From NCBI GenBank assembly GCA_008501575.1, contig QQUO01000102.1:1-6231 (forward strand): DNA of 6,231 bases, in the 5' to 3' direction. This document shows, one piece after another, positions 1-5,641 of the stretch; the first letter of the stretch is position 1; each line of letters opens with the position of its first letter. The position numbers and the translations under genes are program-made. The notes under the pieces were generated by a model. That model saw only the letters and a program-made list of their open reading frames with translations. It was not told where the DNA came from and did no database searches. This DNA comes from Pseudomonadota bacterium. GTDB taxonomy: Bacteria > Pseudomonadota > Gammaproteobacteria > Xanthomonadales > Marinicellaceae.

Positions 1-801
1 GAGTTGGCAGAAGCCACTCAGAAAGCGGATGTGGTGATGTAGTTATTATCAGATGCAGGACAAATAGCGGCCTGGCCGGTGGTCAAAGCCAATCTCAATG
101 CCGGTGATACCTTATATTTTTCGCATGGTTTCGCGGTCACCTACCATGATCAAACCGGCATTGTACCGCCCCAAGATGTGGATGTGGTTTTGGTTGCGCC
201 CAAAGGTTCAGGCCGTTCATTGCGAACTTTTTTTCAGCAAGGCAAAGGCTTGAACTCAAGTTATGCCATCTTCCAAGATGTCACCGGTGATGCCAAAGAA
301 ACCGCCACTGCACTGGGTATTGGTGTGGGCTCCGGTTACTTATTTGCCACCGATTTTAAGAAAGAAGTTTACTCTGACCTCACCGGTGAACGGGGCATAT
401 TAATGGGTGCCATTGCCGGATTATTTGAAGCCCAATATAACGTCTTGCGTAAAAACGGTCACTCACCTTCGGAGGCCTTTAATGAGACAGTGGAGGAATT
501 GACCCAAAGCCTGATGCCCTTGGTGGCTGACAATGGAATGGATTGGATGTTTGCCAACACCTCGACCACTGCTCAACGGGGTGCCCTGGATTGGCGCCAT
601 AAATTTCGTGACGCCAATACCCCTATTTTCGAAAAACTGTATGCCAGTGTCGCCAGCGGCGAAGAAGCGCGGGCAGTTATTGAGGCCAACCAAAAATCTG
701 ACTACCGTGACAAGTTAAATAAAGAATTAGCCGCTTTACGCAATTCAGAATTGTGGCAAACCGGTCAACAAGTCCGAAAACTTCGACCTGAAAACACTTA
801 A
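1..801 (+). pseudogene. ilvC: Ketol-acid reductoisomerase, 5' end outside window, broken by in-frame TAG
   Basis: Ketol-acid reductoisomerase (acetohydroxyacid isomeroreductase) converts acetolactate or acetohydroxybutyrate to the dihydroxy acid with NADPH and Mg2+, in valine and isoleucine synthesis. The frame is open from base 1 and reads as the family on both sides of a TAG at 40-42 (…ADVVM, stop, LLSDAGQIAAWP…). Downstream parts are intact. Numbering from the GTG at 79, there are SHGF with the catalytic His16, APKGSG at 40-45, Mg2+ ligands D100 and E104 in YSDLTGERG, E136 and E140 in FNETVEEL, and S162 in STTAQRG. The C-terminus RKLRPEN is typical. The sequence is closest, from memory, to the Bacteroidetes-type enzyme, where a tyrosine sits at the stop position, so one base change (TAT or TAC to TAG) would explain it. 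Restarting at GTG 79 would omit the NADPH-binding Rossmann half and could not give a working enzyme. The gene ends 5 bp before ilvA, implying one operon. A sequencing error remains possible. Confidence 0.85.
40..42 (+). other. In-frame amber codon inside ilvC
   Basis: Codons 1-39 and 43-801 belong to a single ilvC frame, and only this TAG interrupts it. The codon before it is ATG, so the local reading is ATG-TAG. Nothing nearby suggests programmed recoding: no pyrrolysine context can be argued from one stop, and no frameshift is needed because the frame is the same on both sides. Confidence 0.9.
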
Positions 802-806
802 ATACC

Positions 807-2081
807 ATGACCGCCGTACCTTCAAAAGTCAACAATCCAGCTACTTTCATTGATGTGGCGGCAGCTGCCAACAGACTAAACAATGTCATTGCAGCTACGC
901 CTTTGCTATCAAATTTAACCTACAGCCGCACTTTTAATGCGGATGTATTATTGAAGCGGGAAGATTTACAAACTGTTCGCTCCTATAAAATTCGCGGTGC
1001 CTACAATAAAATTGCCAGCTTATTAGAACAACAACCAGCGCTTAAACATGTGGTCTGCGCCAGTGCCGGTAACCATGCCCAAGGGGTGGCGTTTACCTGT
1101 CGAAGCTTAGGGGTCAAAGCCTCGGTTTACATGCCCGTAACAACGCCCCGGCAGAAAATTGAACAAGTTAAAATGTTTGGCGGTGAGCAGGTTGAATTGG
1201 TGTTGGTAGGCGATACTTTTGATGAAGCTCAACAGCAAGCCTTCGCCTTCAGTGAACAACAGGATTTTCCGTTCATACACCCTTTTGATGACCCGGAAAT
1301 CATTGCCGGCCAGGCCACCATTGCCAGTGAGATTCTAAGCCAATGTAGTCAATGCATTGATTATGTCTTTGTGCCCATTGGTGGTGGCGGTTTAGCCTCA
1401 GGCATACTGACCGTATTTAAGCAGCTATCACCCAATACCCAAGTTATTGGTGTTGAGCCTGAAGGTGCCGCCTCCATGGCTGCGGCCATGCAATCAGGTC
1501 ATAACATTAAATTAGATCATATTGATCGGTTTGTCGATGGTGCGGCTGTTCAGCAAGTGGGTCATCACACCTTTGCTATTTGCCAGTCTCTTTTGGATGA
1601 TGTCATCCATGTACCGGATGGTTTAATTTGCCAAACCATCCTCAATCTATATAACAAGGATGCCATCGTGGTTGAGCCTGCCGGTGCCTTAGCCATTGCC
1701 GGCATGCATCAATACCAAAATAAAATAAAAAGCAAACGGGTGGTTTGCATCCTCAGTGGTAGCAATAATGACATCACCCGAATAGAAGAAATTCGTGAAC
1801 GTCCGATGCTATTCAATGGCTTAAAACATTATTTTTTGGTGCGTTTCCCACAACGTGCCGGTGCTTTAAAAGAATTTGTCGCCGATATTCTGGGGCCAGC
1901 TGATGACATTACTTATTTTCAGTACCAAAAGAAACACAACCGTGAACATGGACCGGCAGTGGTGGGGATTGAATTGAAACAGGCTGAGGATTTCGAGCCT
2001 TTATTACAACGCATGAAAGCGGCGGGCTTTTTTAATGACTATCTCAACAACCAACCTGAATTATTTTCGATGTTGTTATAA
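807..2081 (+). CDS. ilvA: Biosynthetic threonine dehydratase, short form with one ACT-like domain
   Basis: PLP-dependent threonine ammonia-lyase, making 2-oxobutanoate from threonine as the first committed step to isoleucine in the cytoplasm. Fold-type II features are visible. The Schiff-base Lys61 lies in RSYKIRGAYN, SAGNHAQG at 86-93 binds the substrate carboxylate, and the phosphate-binding loop is GGGG at 192-195. VVEPAGA sits near 288-294 and the PLP-nitrogen contact is Ser317 in LSGSNND (many relatives have SGGNND). Residues about 338-424 form a single ACT-like regulatory domain beginning HYFLVRFPQRAGAL. At 424 aa it matches the short Bacillus/Corynebacterium/Bacteroidetes-type enzyme rather than the roughly 510-aa E. 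coli form with two ACT-like subdomains. ATG 807 is 5 bp after the ilvC stop. No Shine-Dalgarno is obvious, so translation may depend on coupling to ilvC, which matters given the broken ilvC. No U-tract terminator follows on this strand. Confidence 0.95.
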   Translation: MTAVPSKVNNPATFIDVAAAANRLNNVIAATPLLSNLTYSRTFNADVLLKREDLQTVRSYKIRGAYNKIASLLEQQPALKHVVCASAGNHAQGVAFTCRSLGVKASVYMPVTTPRQKIEQVKMFGGEQVELVLVGDTFDEAQQQAFAFSEQQDFPFIHPFDDPEIIAGQATIASEILSQCSQCIDYVFVPIGGGGLASGILTVFKQLSPNTQVIGVEPEGAASMAAAMQSGHNIKLDHIDRFVDGAAVQQVGHHTFAICQSLLDDVIHVPDGLICQTILNLYNKDAIVVEPAGALAIAGMHQYQNKIKSKRVVCILSGSNNDITRIEEIRERPMLFNGLKHYFLVRFPQRAGALKEFVADILGPADDITYFQYQKKHNREHGPAVVGIELKQAEDFEPLLQRMKAAGFFNDYLNNQPELFSMLL

Positions 2082-2274
2082 ATACCTGGCTTGGGAATTG
2101 ATCTTACGTAATTACTGGCTTATGAAAATACCATCAAAATTGCTATTTAAGCTTAAAATAAATGCTCAATTGAAAAGACTTGAAGCAACTGGCTAGCCTA
2201 TAAAACTAATACTGACCTTAAAAAAAACCTAAACCTACGCATCATTATGCGTAGGTTTAGATTAAGCCACAAAA
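2082..2274. other. Convergent intergenic region between ilvA and norB
   Basis: 193 bp separates two converging genes. It contains the nor terminator at its right end, an AT-rich 12-bp palindrome at 2146-2157 and the 8-bp palindrome GGCTAGCC at 2191-2198. No convincing gene is present. Confidence 0.7.
2220..2260 (-). terminator. Rho-independent terminator of the nor operon
   Basis: A perfect 14-bp stem (2229-2242 with 2247-2260, arm CTAAACCTACGCAT on the + strand) encloses a 4-nt loop. Read on the minus strand it is followed by one G and eight T (2227-2220). It starts 14 nt beyond the norB stop codon and so closes the nor transcript. On the plus strand the stem is followed by ATTAAGCC, without a U-tract, so it should stop ilvA transcripts poorly. 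Confidence 0.93.
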
Positions 2275-3948
2275 TCAAGGACGATTATTAATGGCCGGTG
2301 AAGCACTACGCGCCTTCAGCGAACTGATAAAACGCCAGACAAACAGCAGGGTCACCATAAGCAATCCGGTATAACCTACACCGGCCATAAAGTAAGGTAA
2401 TAATGGATCACCATCACGCACCACAGCGAGGTTAAAACTCAAAAGACCCGCGGTGATAACTGCACCGAAAACCCACATGCTTAACAACCAAATTCCAGCC
2501 TCCCAGCCTGTCAAATAGCGCCTCCAGCCTTTGGCAGGTACGGCCATCAATGATTTATGGCTCGATGACTTATCTTCATTATCGGAGCGTTGACCAATGG
2601 TCAGCAGATCAAAGACCAATACCCCGACACCAACGGTGAATACCAAACCAAATAGCGGCACCATTATCTTGGCAAAATACATCGCTGATGAGACATCTCC
2701 ACCGAACCAGTCAAGACCGAGTGTGCGATAGACAAAGACCTGGACGGTGCCACCGATGGCGAATGCAAATGCCATGCCCAGCATACCTGTGAAAACAAGC
2801 CAGAATGACAGATTACCATACCGTTGGTCAAAATTACGAATGCCCCGCATTAGTGGCACAGCATAATAAGCTGCTGCCAGTCCCAACATGCCAAAGGTAC
2901 CAAACAAGGCCAAGTGAGCATGACTCACTGTAACCCAAGTACCGTGTGACCAGACATTAGTCAGGGCGAAAGTCATGGTGAAACCAAGTATTCCTGCACC
3001 CACCTGCTCTAATACCACCGAGCCTAAGAGGAATGCAAAAGCGGGCATATTGACGATGGGTTTACCATCTTGATGCGCATCCAAATAAATATGCCAAAAA
3101 CAAAAGATAAGTGGTAAAGGTTCCAAAGCACTGAACAGTGAGCCCCAGAACTGCCAGAACTCAGGTGTACCAATCCAAAAGTAATGGTGTGCATTACCGA
3201 TTAGTCCTGATAACCAAACCAGTGAGATACCCCAAAAGACCGCATAGCCGACAGATTTCATACTGGCTTTAAACATCATAACCATCATAAAACCGACCAG
3301 ACTGATATGAATGACTTCCCAGACCCCTTCAACCCAGTAATGTACGACATACCAGCGGAAATATTCCTGCAAATCTAGTCTTTCAATAAAGAACAAACCA
3401 AACATCCATACGGCGGTTAATGCCAGTACGCCAAGCCCTAAGCCCCAATGAATTTCAGTCCATTGTTTTAAGGGTGGGAATGTGCGTAAAACCACATAAC
3501 ATAAAATGGCAAATCCAATCAGAATCACGATATCAGCCGCACGTCCGGCTTCAATATATTCCAGACCTTCATGTAACCAGGGTTGACCCATCCACCATCC
3601 GGCGATACCTTGTTGTGCGAAGTATTGTGTCAACACATTCCAGATTACAATGACTAACAATGCATAGAATAAAAACTTAATCAACCAAGGAGCGGCCAAC
3701 TCTCGTTTCGACAAAAGCGGTCCAACAAATAATATGGTGCCAATAAAACCAGCCAGAATCCAAAGGATACCTAAATTAAGATGCTGTACGCGCACCACGT
3801 TAAAATTCAACACTCCAGACAGTATGGTTGGATCGATATGTTGCATCGCCAGAAGCAGCCCGAAGCCGGTCTGAAACAGGAACAAAACCAGCATCACCAT
3901 AAAGAAGCGCATGCTCAGTCGTTGGGTTTCATATTTTATAAGTGTCAT
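2275..3948 (-). CDS. norB: Nitric oxide reductase catalytic subunit NorB, C-terminally extended
   Basis: Haem-copper superfamily subunit that reduces 2 NO to N2O at a haem b3/FeB centre in the inner membrane. By alignment from memory with Pseudomonas aeruginosa NorB, the low-spin haem b ligands are His56 (VRVQHLNLG) and His345. The haem b3 ligand is His343 (SHAH), and the FeB ligands are His203, His254 and His255, plus Glu207 (VVHYWVEGVWEV). Glu211 and Glu276 (SALEPLP) are also kept. Retention of these glutamates supports NO reduction rather than O2 reduction or NO dismutation. I count about 14 membrane segments: the usual 12 to about residue 450, then a charged cytoplasmic loop (453-480) and two more helices (about 484-508 and 520-543). 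Typical cNOR NorB is about 450-470 aa. The first segment lacks the large periplasmic domain of quinol-type qNOR, so a cytochrome partner is needed. The start is set by GGAGGAG at 3962-3956, six to seven bases before the ATG. It is last in the operon. Confidence 0.9.
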   Translation of the reverse strand: MTLIKYETQRLSMRFFMVMLVLFLFQTGFGLLLAMQHIDPTILSGVLNFNVVRVQHLNLGILWILAGFIGTILFVGPLLSKRELAAPWLIKFLFYALLVIVIWNVLTQYFAQQGIAGWWMGQPWLHEGLEYIEAGRAADIVILIGFAILCYVVLRTFPPLKQWTEIHWGLGLGVLALTAVWMFGLFFIERLDLQEYFRWYVVHYWVEGVWEVIHISLVGFMMVMMFKASMKSVGYAVFWGISLVWLSGLIGNAHHYFWIGTPEFWQFWGSLFSALEPLPLIFCFWHIYLDAHQDGKPIVNMPAFAFLLGSVVLEQVGAGILGFTMTFALTNVWSHGTWVTVSHAHLALFGTFGMLGLAAAYYAVPLMRGIRNFDQRYGNLSFWLVFTGMLGMAFAFAIGGTVQVFVYRTLGLDWFGGDVSSAMYFAKIMVPLFGLVFTVGVGVLVFDLLTIGQRSDNEDKSSSHKSLMAVPAKGWRRYLTGWEAGIWLLSMWVFGAVITAGLLSFNLAVVRDGDPLLPYFMAGVGYTGLLMVTLLFVWRFISSLKARSASPAINNRP

Positions 3949-3950
3949 TA

Positions 3951-4913
3951 TTATTCTCCTCCGAGACTACGGATATAGGCGACGATGGCCGCAACTTGGT
4001 CAGTATCCAAAATACCTGTGTAGGCCGGCATTAAGCCAGTAGCAAACCCTGCAGCTATCTGTGCATTGGGATCCAACAAGGCTTCGGTCAGATACGCATC
4101 ATCAACATCAGCGCTCGACCCATCATTGAGTGTGACAACGCTGCCATAAAGTCCGCCCCATCCCGGGCCAATCACTGTATCGCTTCCGGTAGAATGACAT
4201 GCAGTACAGCCAGTGTCTTTGACAAGTTTCTCTCCCAAAGCCACCGGATCTTCCAAAGCGTTCGCTACAGCACCCGATTGCGGAGATACCACCGTCGAAA
4301 CGGCGGCAGCAGGCATCTGAGTGGCATGCGGAAAAGTCAGACCGGCAACACGTGGAACCGGAGGCCAACCTTCAGTATCCATCTGCGAAGTATATTTCAA
4401 GAAAGCAATGACACTACTAACCTCGTCACCACTAAGTGGCAAATTAGGCATAATTGATGCATGGCCACTGCGACGCATAATACGTTCAGCTGCGCCAGGA
4501 TATTTTTCCAAATAGGCTTCAATCCCATCGACACCGGCTTCTTTAGCAATTTCCGGCTTATTCAATTGAACTTGTACCGCTGCTTGAGTAGGCCAGCTAG
4601 CGGCAGATGGCATGAATGCTTCGAGCCAGGCAGGCCCCGTAATATCATAGGTATTAGTTAGATCAGGTCCGAAATAGGCGCCATTACCGACAATGGTATG
4701 ACAACCCATACAGTTATAGGCCTGAAAAACCCGCTTACCCTGTACCGCTTCAAAACCGGCATATTGGACATTTTTTGGAATCACTTGGCCGCGCGAATCA
4801 AGGAATGACATCAGTGACAAAGCCACAAAAATTAATGCCATAAACCCAAGCACAAGCATAGCAACTTTTCGTTTTCGACCCTCTTCGCAGAGTTCGCCTT
4901 CTTTACAACTCAT
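3951..4913 (-). CDS. norC: NorC-like dihaem cytochrome c, fused to a caa3-type cytochrome domain
   Basis: Membrane-anchored electron-entry subunit for NorB. A short cytoplasmic N-terminus with Cys3 and Cys9 precedes one anchor helix (about 17-38). Domain 1 (about 45-188) is NorC: haem site C68-M-G-C71-H72 followed by TIVGNGAYFGPDLTN, probable axial Met155 in IMPNLPLS, and the family ending MDTEGWPP. An Ala/Ser/Pro-rich linker (about 190-222) leads to domain 2 (223-320). Its haem site is C236-T-A-C239-H240, it contains IGPGWGGLYGS, DPNAQIAAG and probable axial Met295 in GLMPAY. Domain 2 looks like the cytochrome tail of caa3 oxidase subunit II. Ordinary NorC is about 150 aa with one haem. The likely electron path is donor to domain 2 to domain 1 to haem b of NorB; that order is inference. 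ATG overlaps the upstream stop (ATGA, 4913-4910), with GGAGG at 4925-4921. Its last codons (Gly-Gly-Glu) serve as the norB ribosome binding site. CcoP is a less likely identity because domain 1 has the NorC signature. Confidence 0.88.
   Translation of the reverse strand: MSCKEGELCEEGRKRKVAMLVLGFMALIFVALSLMSFLDSRGQVIPKNVQYAGFEAVQGKRVFQAYNCMGCHTIVGNGAYFGPDLTNTYDITGPAWLEAFMPSAASWPTQAAVQVQLNKPEIAKEAGVDGIEAYLEKYPGAAERIMRRSGHASIMPNLPLSGDEVSSVIAFLKYTSQMDTEGWPPVPRVAGLTFPHATQMPAAAVSTVVSPQSGAVANALEDPVALGEKLVKDTGCTACHSTGSDTVIGPGWGGLYGSVVTLNDGSSADVDDAYLTEALLDPNAQIAAGFATGLMPAYTGILDTDQVAAIVAYIRSLGGE
3956..3962 (-). promoter_or_regulatory. norB Shine-Dalgarno embedded in the norC stop region
   Basis: GGAGGAG, formed by the last Gly-Gly-Glu codons of norC, lies just before the norC TAA, and only two bases separate that stop from the norB ATG. 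This arrangement couples norB translation to norC and fixes the norB start. Confidence 0.85.
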
Positions 4914-5242
4914 AACAAATCCTCCGAATCTTCAACACGAGACTTATTAGCCAATTCCTCTCGCTCAATGACATCATGATCGAACAGTGTCCGTAAACTT
5001 CTAAAAAAGACATAGAAAACGAAAACTGCAAGCAGAAAACCCAGCACAAAATAGATTTTCCACATTAGCTCGGATTCTGCCCAATAACTAAAGTCTCGCC
5101 ACCAGGGCCACGATAAAAATACACTGAATAAGCTGCCAACTGCAGCCAGGGAAATCCAGATAAGCTTTTGCCTTCTGGAACTCTGATTCGAAGAATCAGG
5201 ATTAGATTTTTCTAAATCTGTATTATTTGAAAACTGAGTCAT
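4910..5242 (-). CDS. Small two-helix membrane protein leading the nor operon, family not recognised
   Basis: A 110-aa protein I cannot assign to a family. Residues 1-22 are polar and Asn/Ser-rich. Arg23, Arg24 and Lys26 precede the first helix (about 27-45). An aromatic loop WPWWRDFSYW (45-54) leads to the second helix (about 62-80), after which Arg81 and Arg84 and an acidic tail (88-110) follow. The positive-inside rule puts both ends in the cytoplasm and the Trp-rich loop in the periplasm. No haem or metal motif is seen. The ATG at 5242 is chosen over an upstream in-frame start at 5341 because GGAGGT lies at 5255-5250, seven bases before it. The stop overlaps the norC start. The fixed position first in the operon suggests a small structural or assembly subunit of the reductase, comparable in idea to the small extra subunits of other NO reductases and oxidases. 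That role is inference only. Confidence 0.8.
   Translation of the reverse strand: MTQFSNNTDLEKSNPDSSNQSSRRQKLIWISLAAVGSLFSVFLSWPWWRDFSYWAESELMWKIYFVLGFLLAVFVFYVFFRSLRTLFDHDVIEREELANKSRVEDSEDLL
4921..4925 (-). promoter_or_regulatory. norC Shine-Dalgarno inside the upstream gene
   Basis: GGAGG lies seven bases before the norC ATG, inside the last codons of the small membrane protein gene. Together with the ATGA overlap it indicates translational coupling. Confidence 0.85.
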
Positions 5243-5249
5243 AACAACC

Positions 5250-5255
5250 ACCTCC
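5250..5255 (-). promoter_or_regulatory. Shine-Dalgarno deciding the start of the first nor operon gene
   Basis: GGAGGT is placed seven bases before the ATG at 5242. The longer reading from 5341 would add 33 residues, including Cys and aromatic residues unlike a signal sequence, and has no comparable site. Confidence 0.85.
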
Positions 5256-5388
5256 CGGAATGTTCCCTGACTAAATATCAGAGAAAACTGGTATTTATAA
5301 TTTATCCAACAATAGCTCCCAAAAATTTCCGGTACCAACAATTAATGGCAGTATATTAGGATAAACATTTCTCTCTACTTTTCTTTTT

Positions 5389-5399
5389 AATCTATCATA
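5389..5399 (-). promoter_or_regulatory. Candidate -10 element(s) of the nor operon promoter
   Basis: On the minus strand two overlapping options follow the FNR box: TATGAT (5399-5394) and TAGATT (5394-5389). The second gives the better class II spacing to the box. No good -35 hexamer is seen, as expected for an activator-dependent promoter. Confidence 0.5.
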
Positions 5400-5417
5400 T
5401 AACGAGCAAATGGATGT

Positions 5418-5431
5418 TTGACTTAAATCAA
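5418..5431 (-). promoter_or_regulatory. FNR/DNR-type operator upstream of the nor operon
   Basis: TTGACTTAAATCAA matches the FNR/DNR/NNR consensus TTGATNNNNATCAA at nine of ten fixed positions. Read towards the nor genes, its centre is about 41-42 bp upstream of a start site expected from the -10-like TAGATT at 5394-5389, the class II activator position. FNR-family proteins sense low O2 (FNR) or NO (DNR/NNR) and switch on NO reductase operons in many proteobacteria. Which regulator acts here cannot be told from sequence. Confidence 0.75.
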
Positions 5432-5448
5432 TATTTAATGAAATAGTC

Positions 5449-5469
5449 TCAATAATTACATATTATTGA
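5449..5469. repeat. Inverted repeat, 8-bp arms, 5-nt spacer
   Basis: TCAATAAT at 5449-5456 is repeated in inverse orientation as ATTATTGA at 5462-5469. It lies between the FNR box and the right-hand promoter. It does not fit the FNR or NsrR consensus as I know them. It could be an operator, or a chance palindrome in AT-rich DNA. Confidence 0.45.
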
Positions 5470-5562
5470 AAAGATAGTTCAGCGCAAATGGCACAAACAA
5501 AATCAAATTGACAATTAATATAAGCTAAACCAAGCCAAGCTTGTTCTGGAGGTTTAAGCCCA

Positions 5563-5607
5563 ATGAGTTCATGCGACTGCTATAATAAAATAAATTTCAG
5601 GGTCTAA
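5563..5607 (+). CDS. Possible 14-aa leader ORF with Shine-Dalgarno
   Basis: ATG at 5563 is preceded by GGAGGT at 5548-5553 with nine bases between, a good ribosome binding site. The peptide is MSSCDCYNKINFRV, ending TAA at 5605-5607. It is short, its coding potential cannot be judged, and the extended -10 element for the next gene lies within it. It would therefore need a transcript starting further upstream. Treat as speculative. Confidence 0.2.
   Translation: MSSCDCYNKINFRV
5578..5586 (+). promoter_or_regulatory. Extended -10 promoter of the SnoaL-like gene
   Basis: TGCTATAAT is a perfect TGn plus TATAAT extended -10, which can work without a -35 hexamer; none is evident at the right spacing. 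The expected start near 5593 leaves a leader of about 50 nt before the ATG at 5642. Confidence 0.6.
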
Positions 5608-5641
5608 AGATAGACTGTTAAAGACACCACACCCGAAAACA

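Larger units (their letters stand above)
5243..5641. other. Divergent intergenic regulatory region
   Basis: 399 bp of AT-rich sequence between the minus-strand nor operon and the plus-strand SnoaL-like gene. It contains an FNR/DNR box with a plausible downstream -10 for the nor operon, an 8-bp-arm inverted repeat, a well-placed extended -10 for the right-hand gene and a possible 14-codon ORF. The nor leader is about 140 nt if the inferred start near 5383 is right. I see no RNA gene or riboswitch in it. Confidence 0.7.

Noticed and set aside
40..42. TAG read as pyrrolysine or by programmed readthrough
   Set aside because: Ketol-acid reductoisomerase is not a known recoded protein, there is no supporting signal nearby, and a point mutation from a tyrosine codon is the simpler explanation.
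79..801. Independent gene starting at GTG 79
   Set aside because: The sequence upstream of it in the same frame is also ketol-acid reductoisomerase. The GTG is an internal valine codon, not a true start.
2146..2157. 12-bp palindrome TTTAAGCTTAAA as an operator
   Set aside because: It lies at the convergent 3' ends of two genes where no promoter is needed, and AT-rich palindromes of this length are common.
2122..2196. 24-codon ORF (MKIPSKLLFK…) between ilvA and norB
   Set aside because: There is no Shine-Dalgarno or promoter, and it has Lys/Leu-rich composition expected by chance in AT-rich DNA.
2229..2260. Terminator for ilvA on the plus strand
   Set aside because: The stem is present but is followed by ATTAAGCC without a U-tract. 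Only the minus-strand reading has eight T after the stem.
2275..3948. NO dismutase or cbb3 oxidase subunit CcoN instead of NorB
   Set aside because: NO dismutase is qNOR-like and loses active-site glutamates, whereas Glu207, Glu211 and Glu276 are all present here. The VVHYWVEGVWE and SALEPLP motifs are those of NorB, and the partner has a NorC domain.
3420..4661. Open frames on the plus strand opposite norB and norC, and similar frames within ilvC and the SnoaL-like gene
   Set aside because: They lie opposite or out of frame within clearly coding sequence, show no family motifs and lack ribosome binding sites.
3951..4913. CcoP-type dihaem cytochrome
   Set aside because: The first domain has the NorC signature (CMGCHTIVGNGAYFGPDL, MDTEGWPP) and the protein is encoded directly before NorB.
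5243..5341. N-terminal extension of the small membrane protein (start at 5341, 143 aa)
   Set aside because: A GGAGGT site at 5255-5250 sits at ideal distance from the ATG at 5242. The extension lies in the leader, has no Shine-Dalgarno of its own and reads as unlikely protein sequence.
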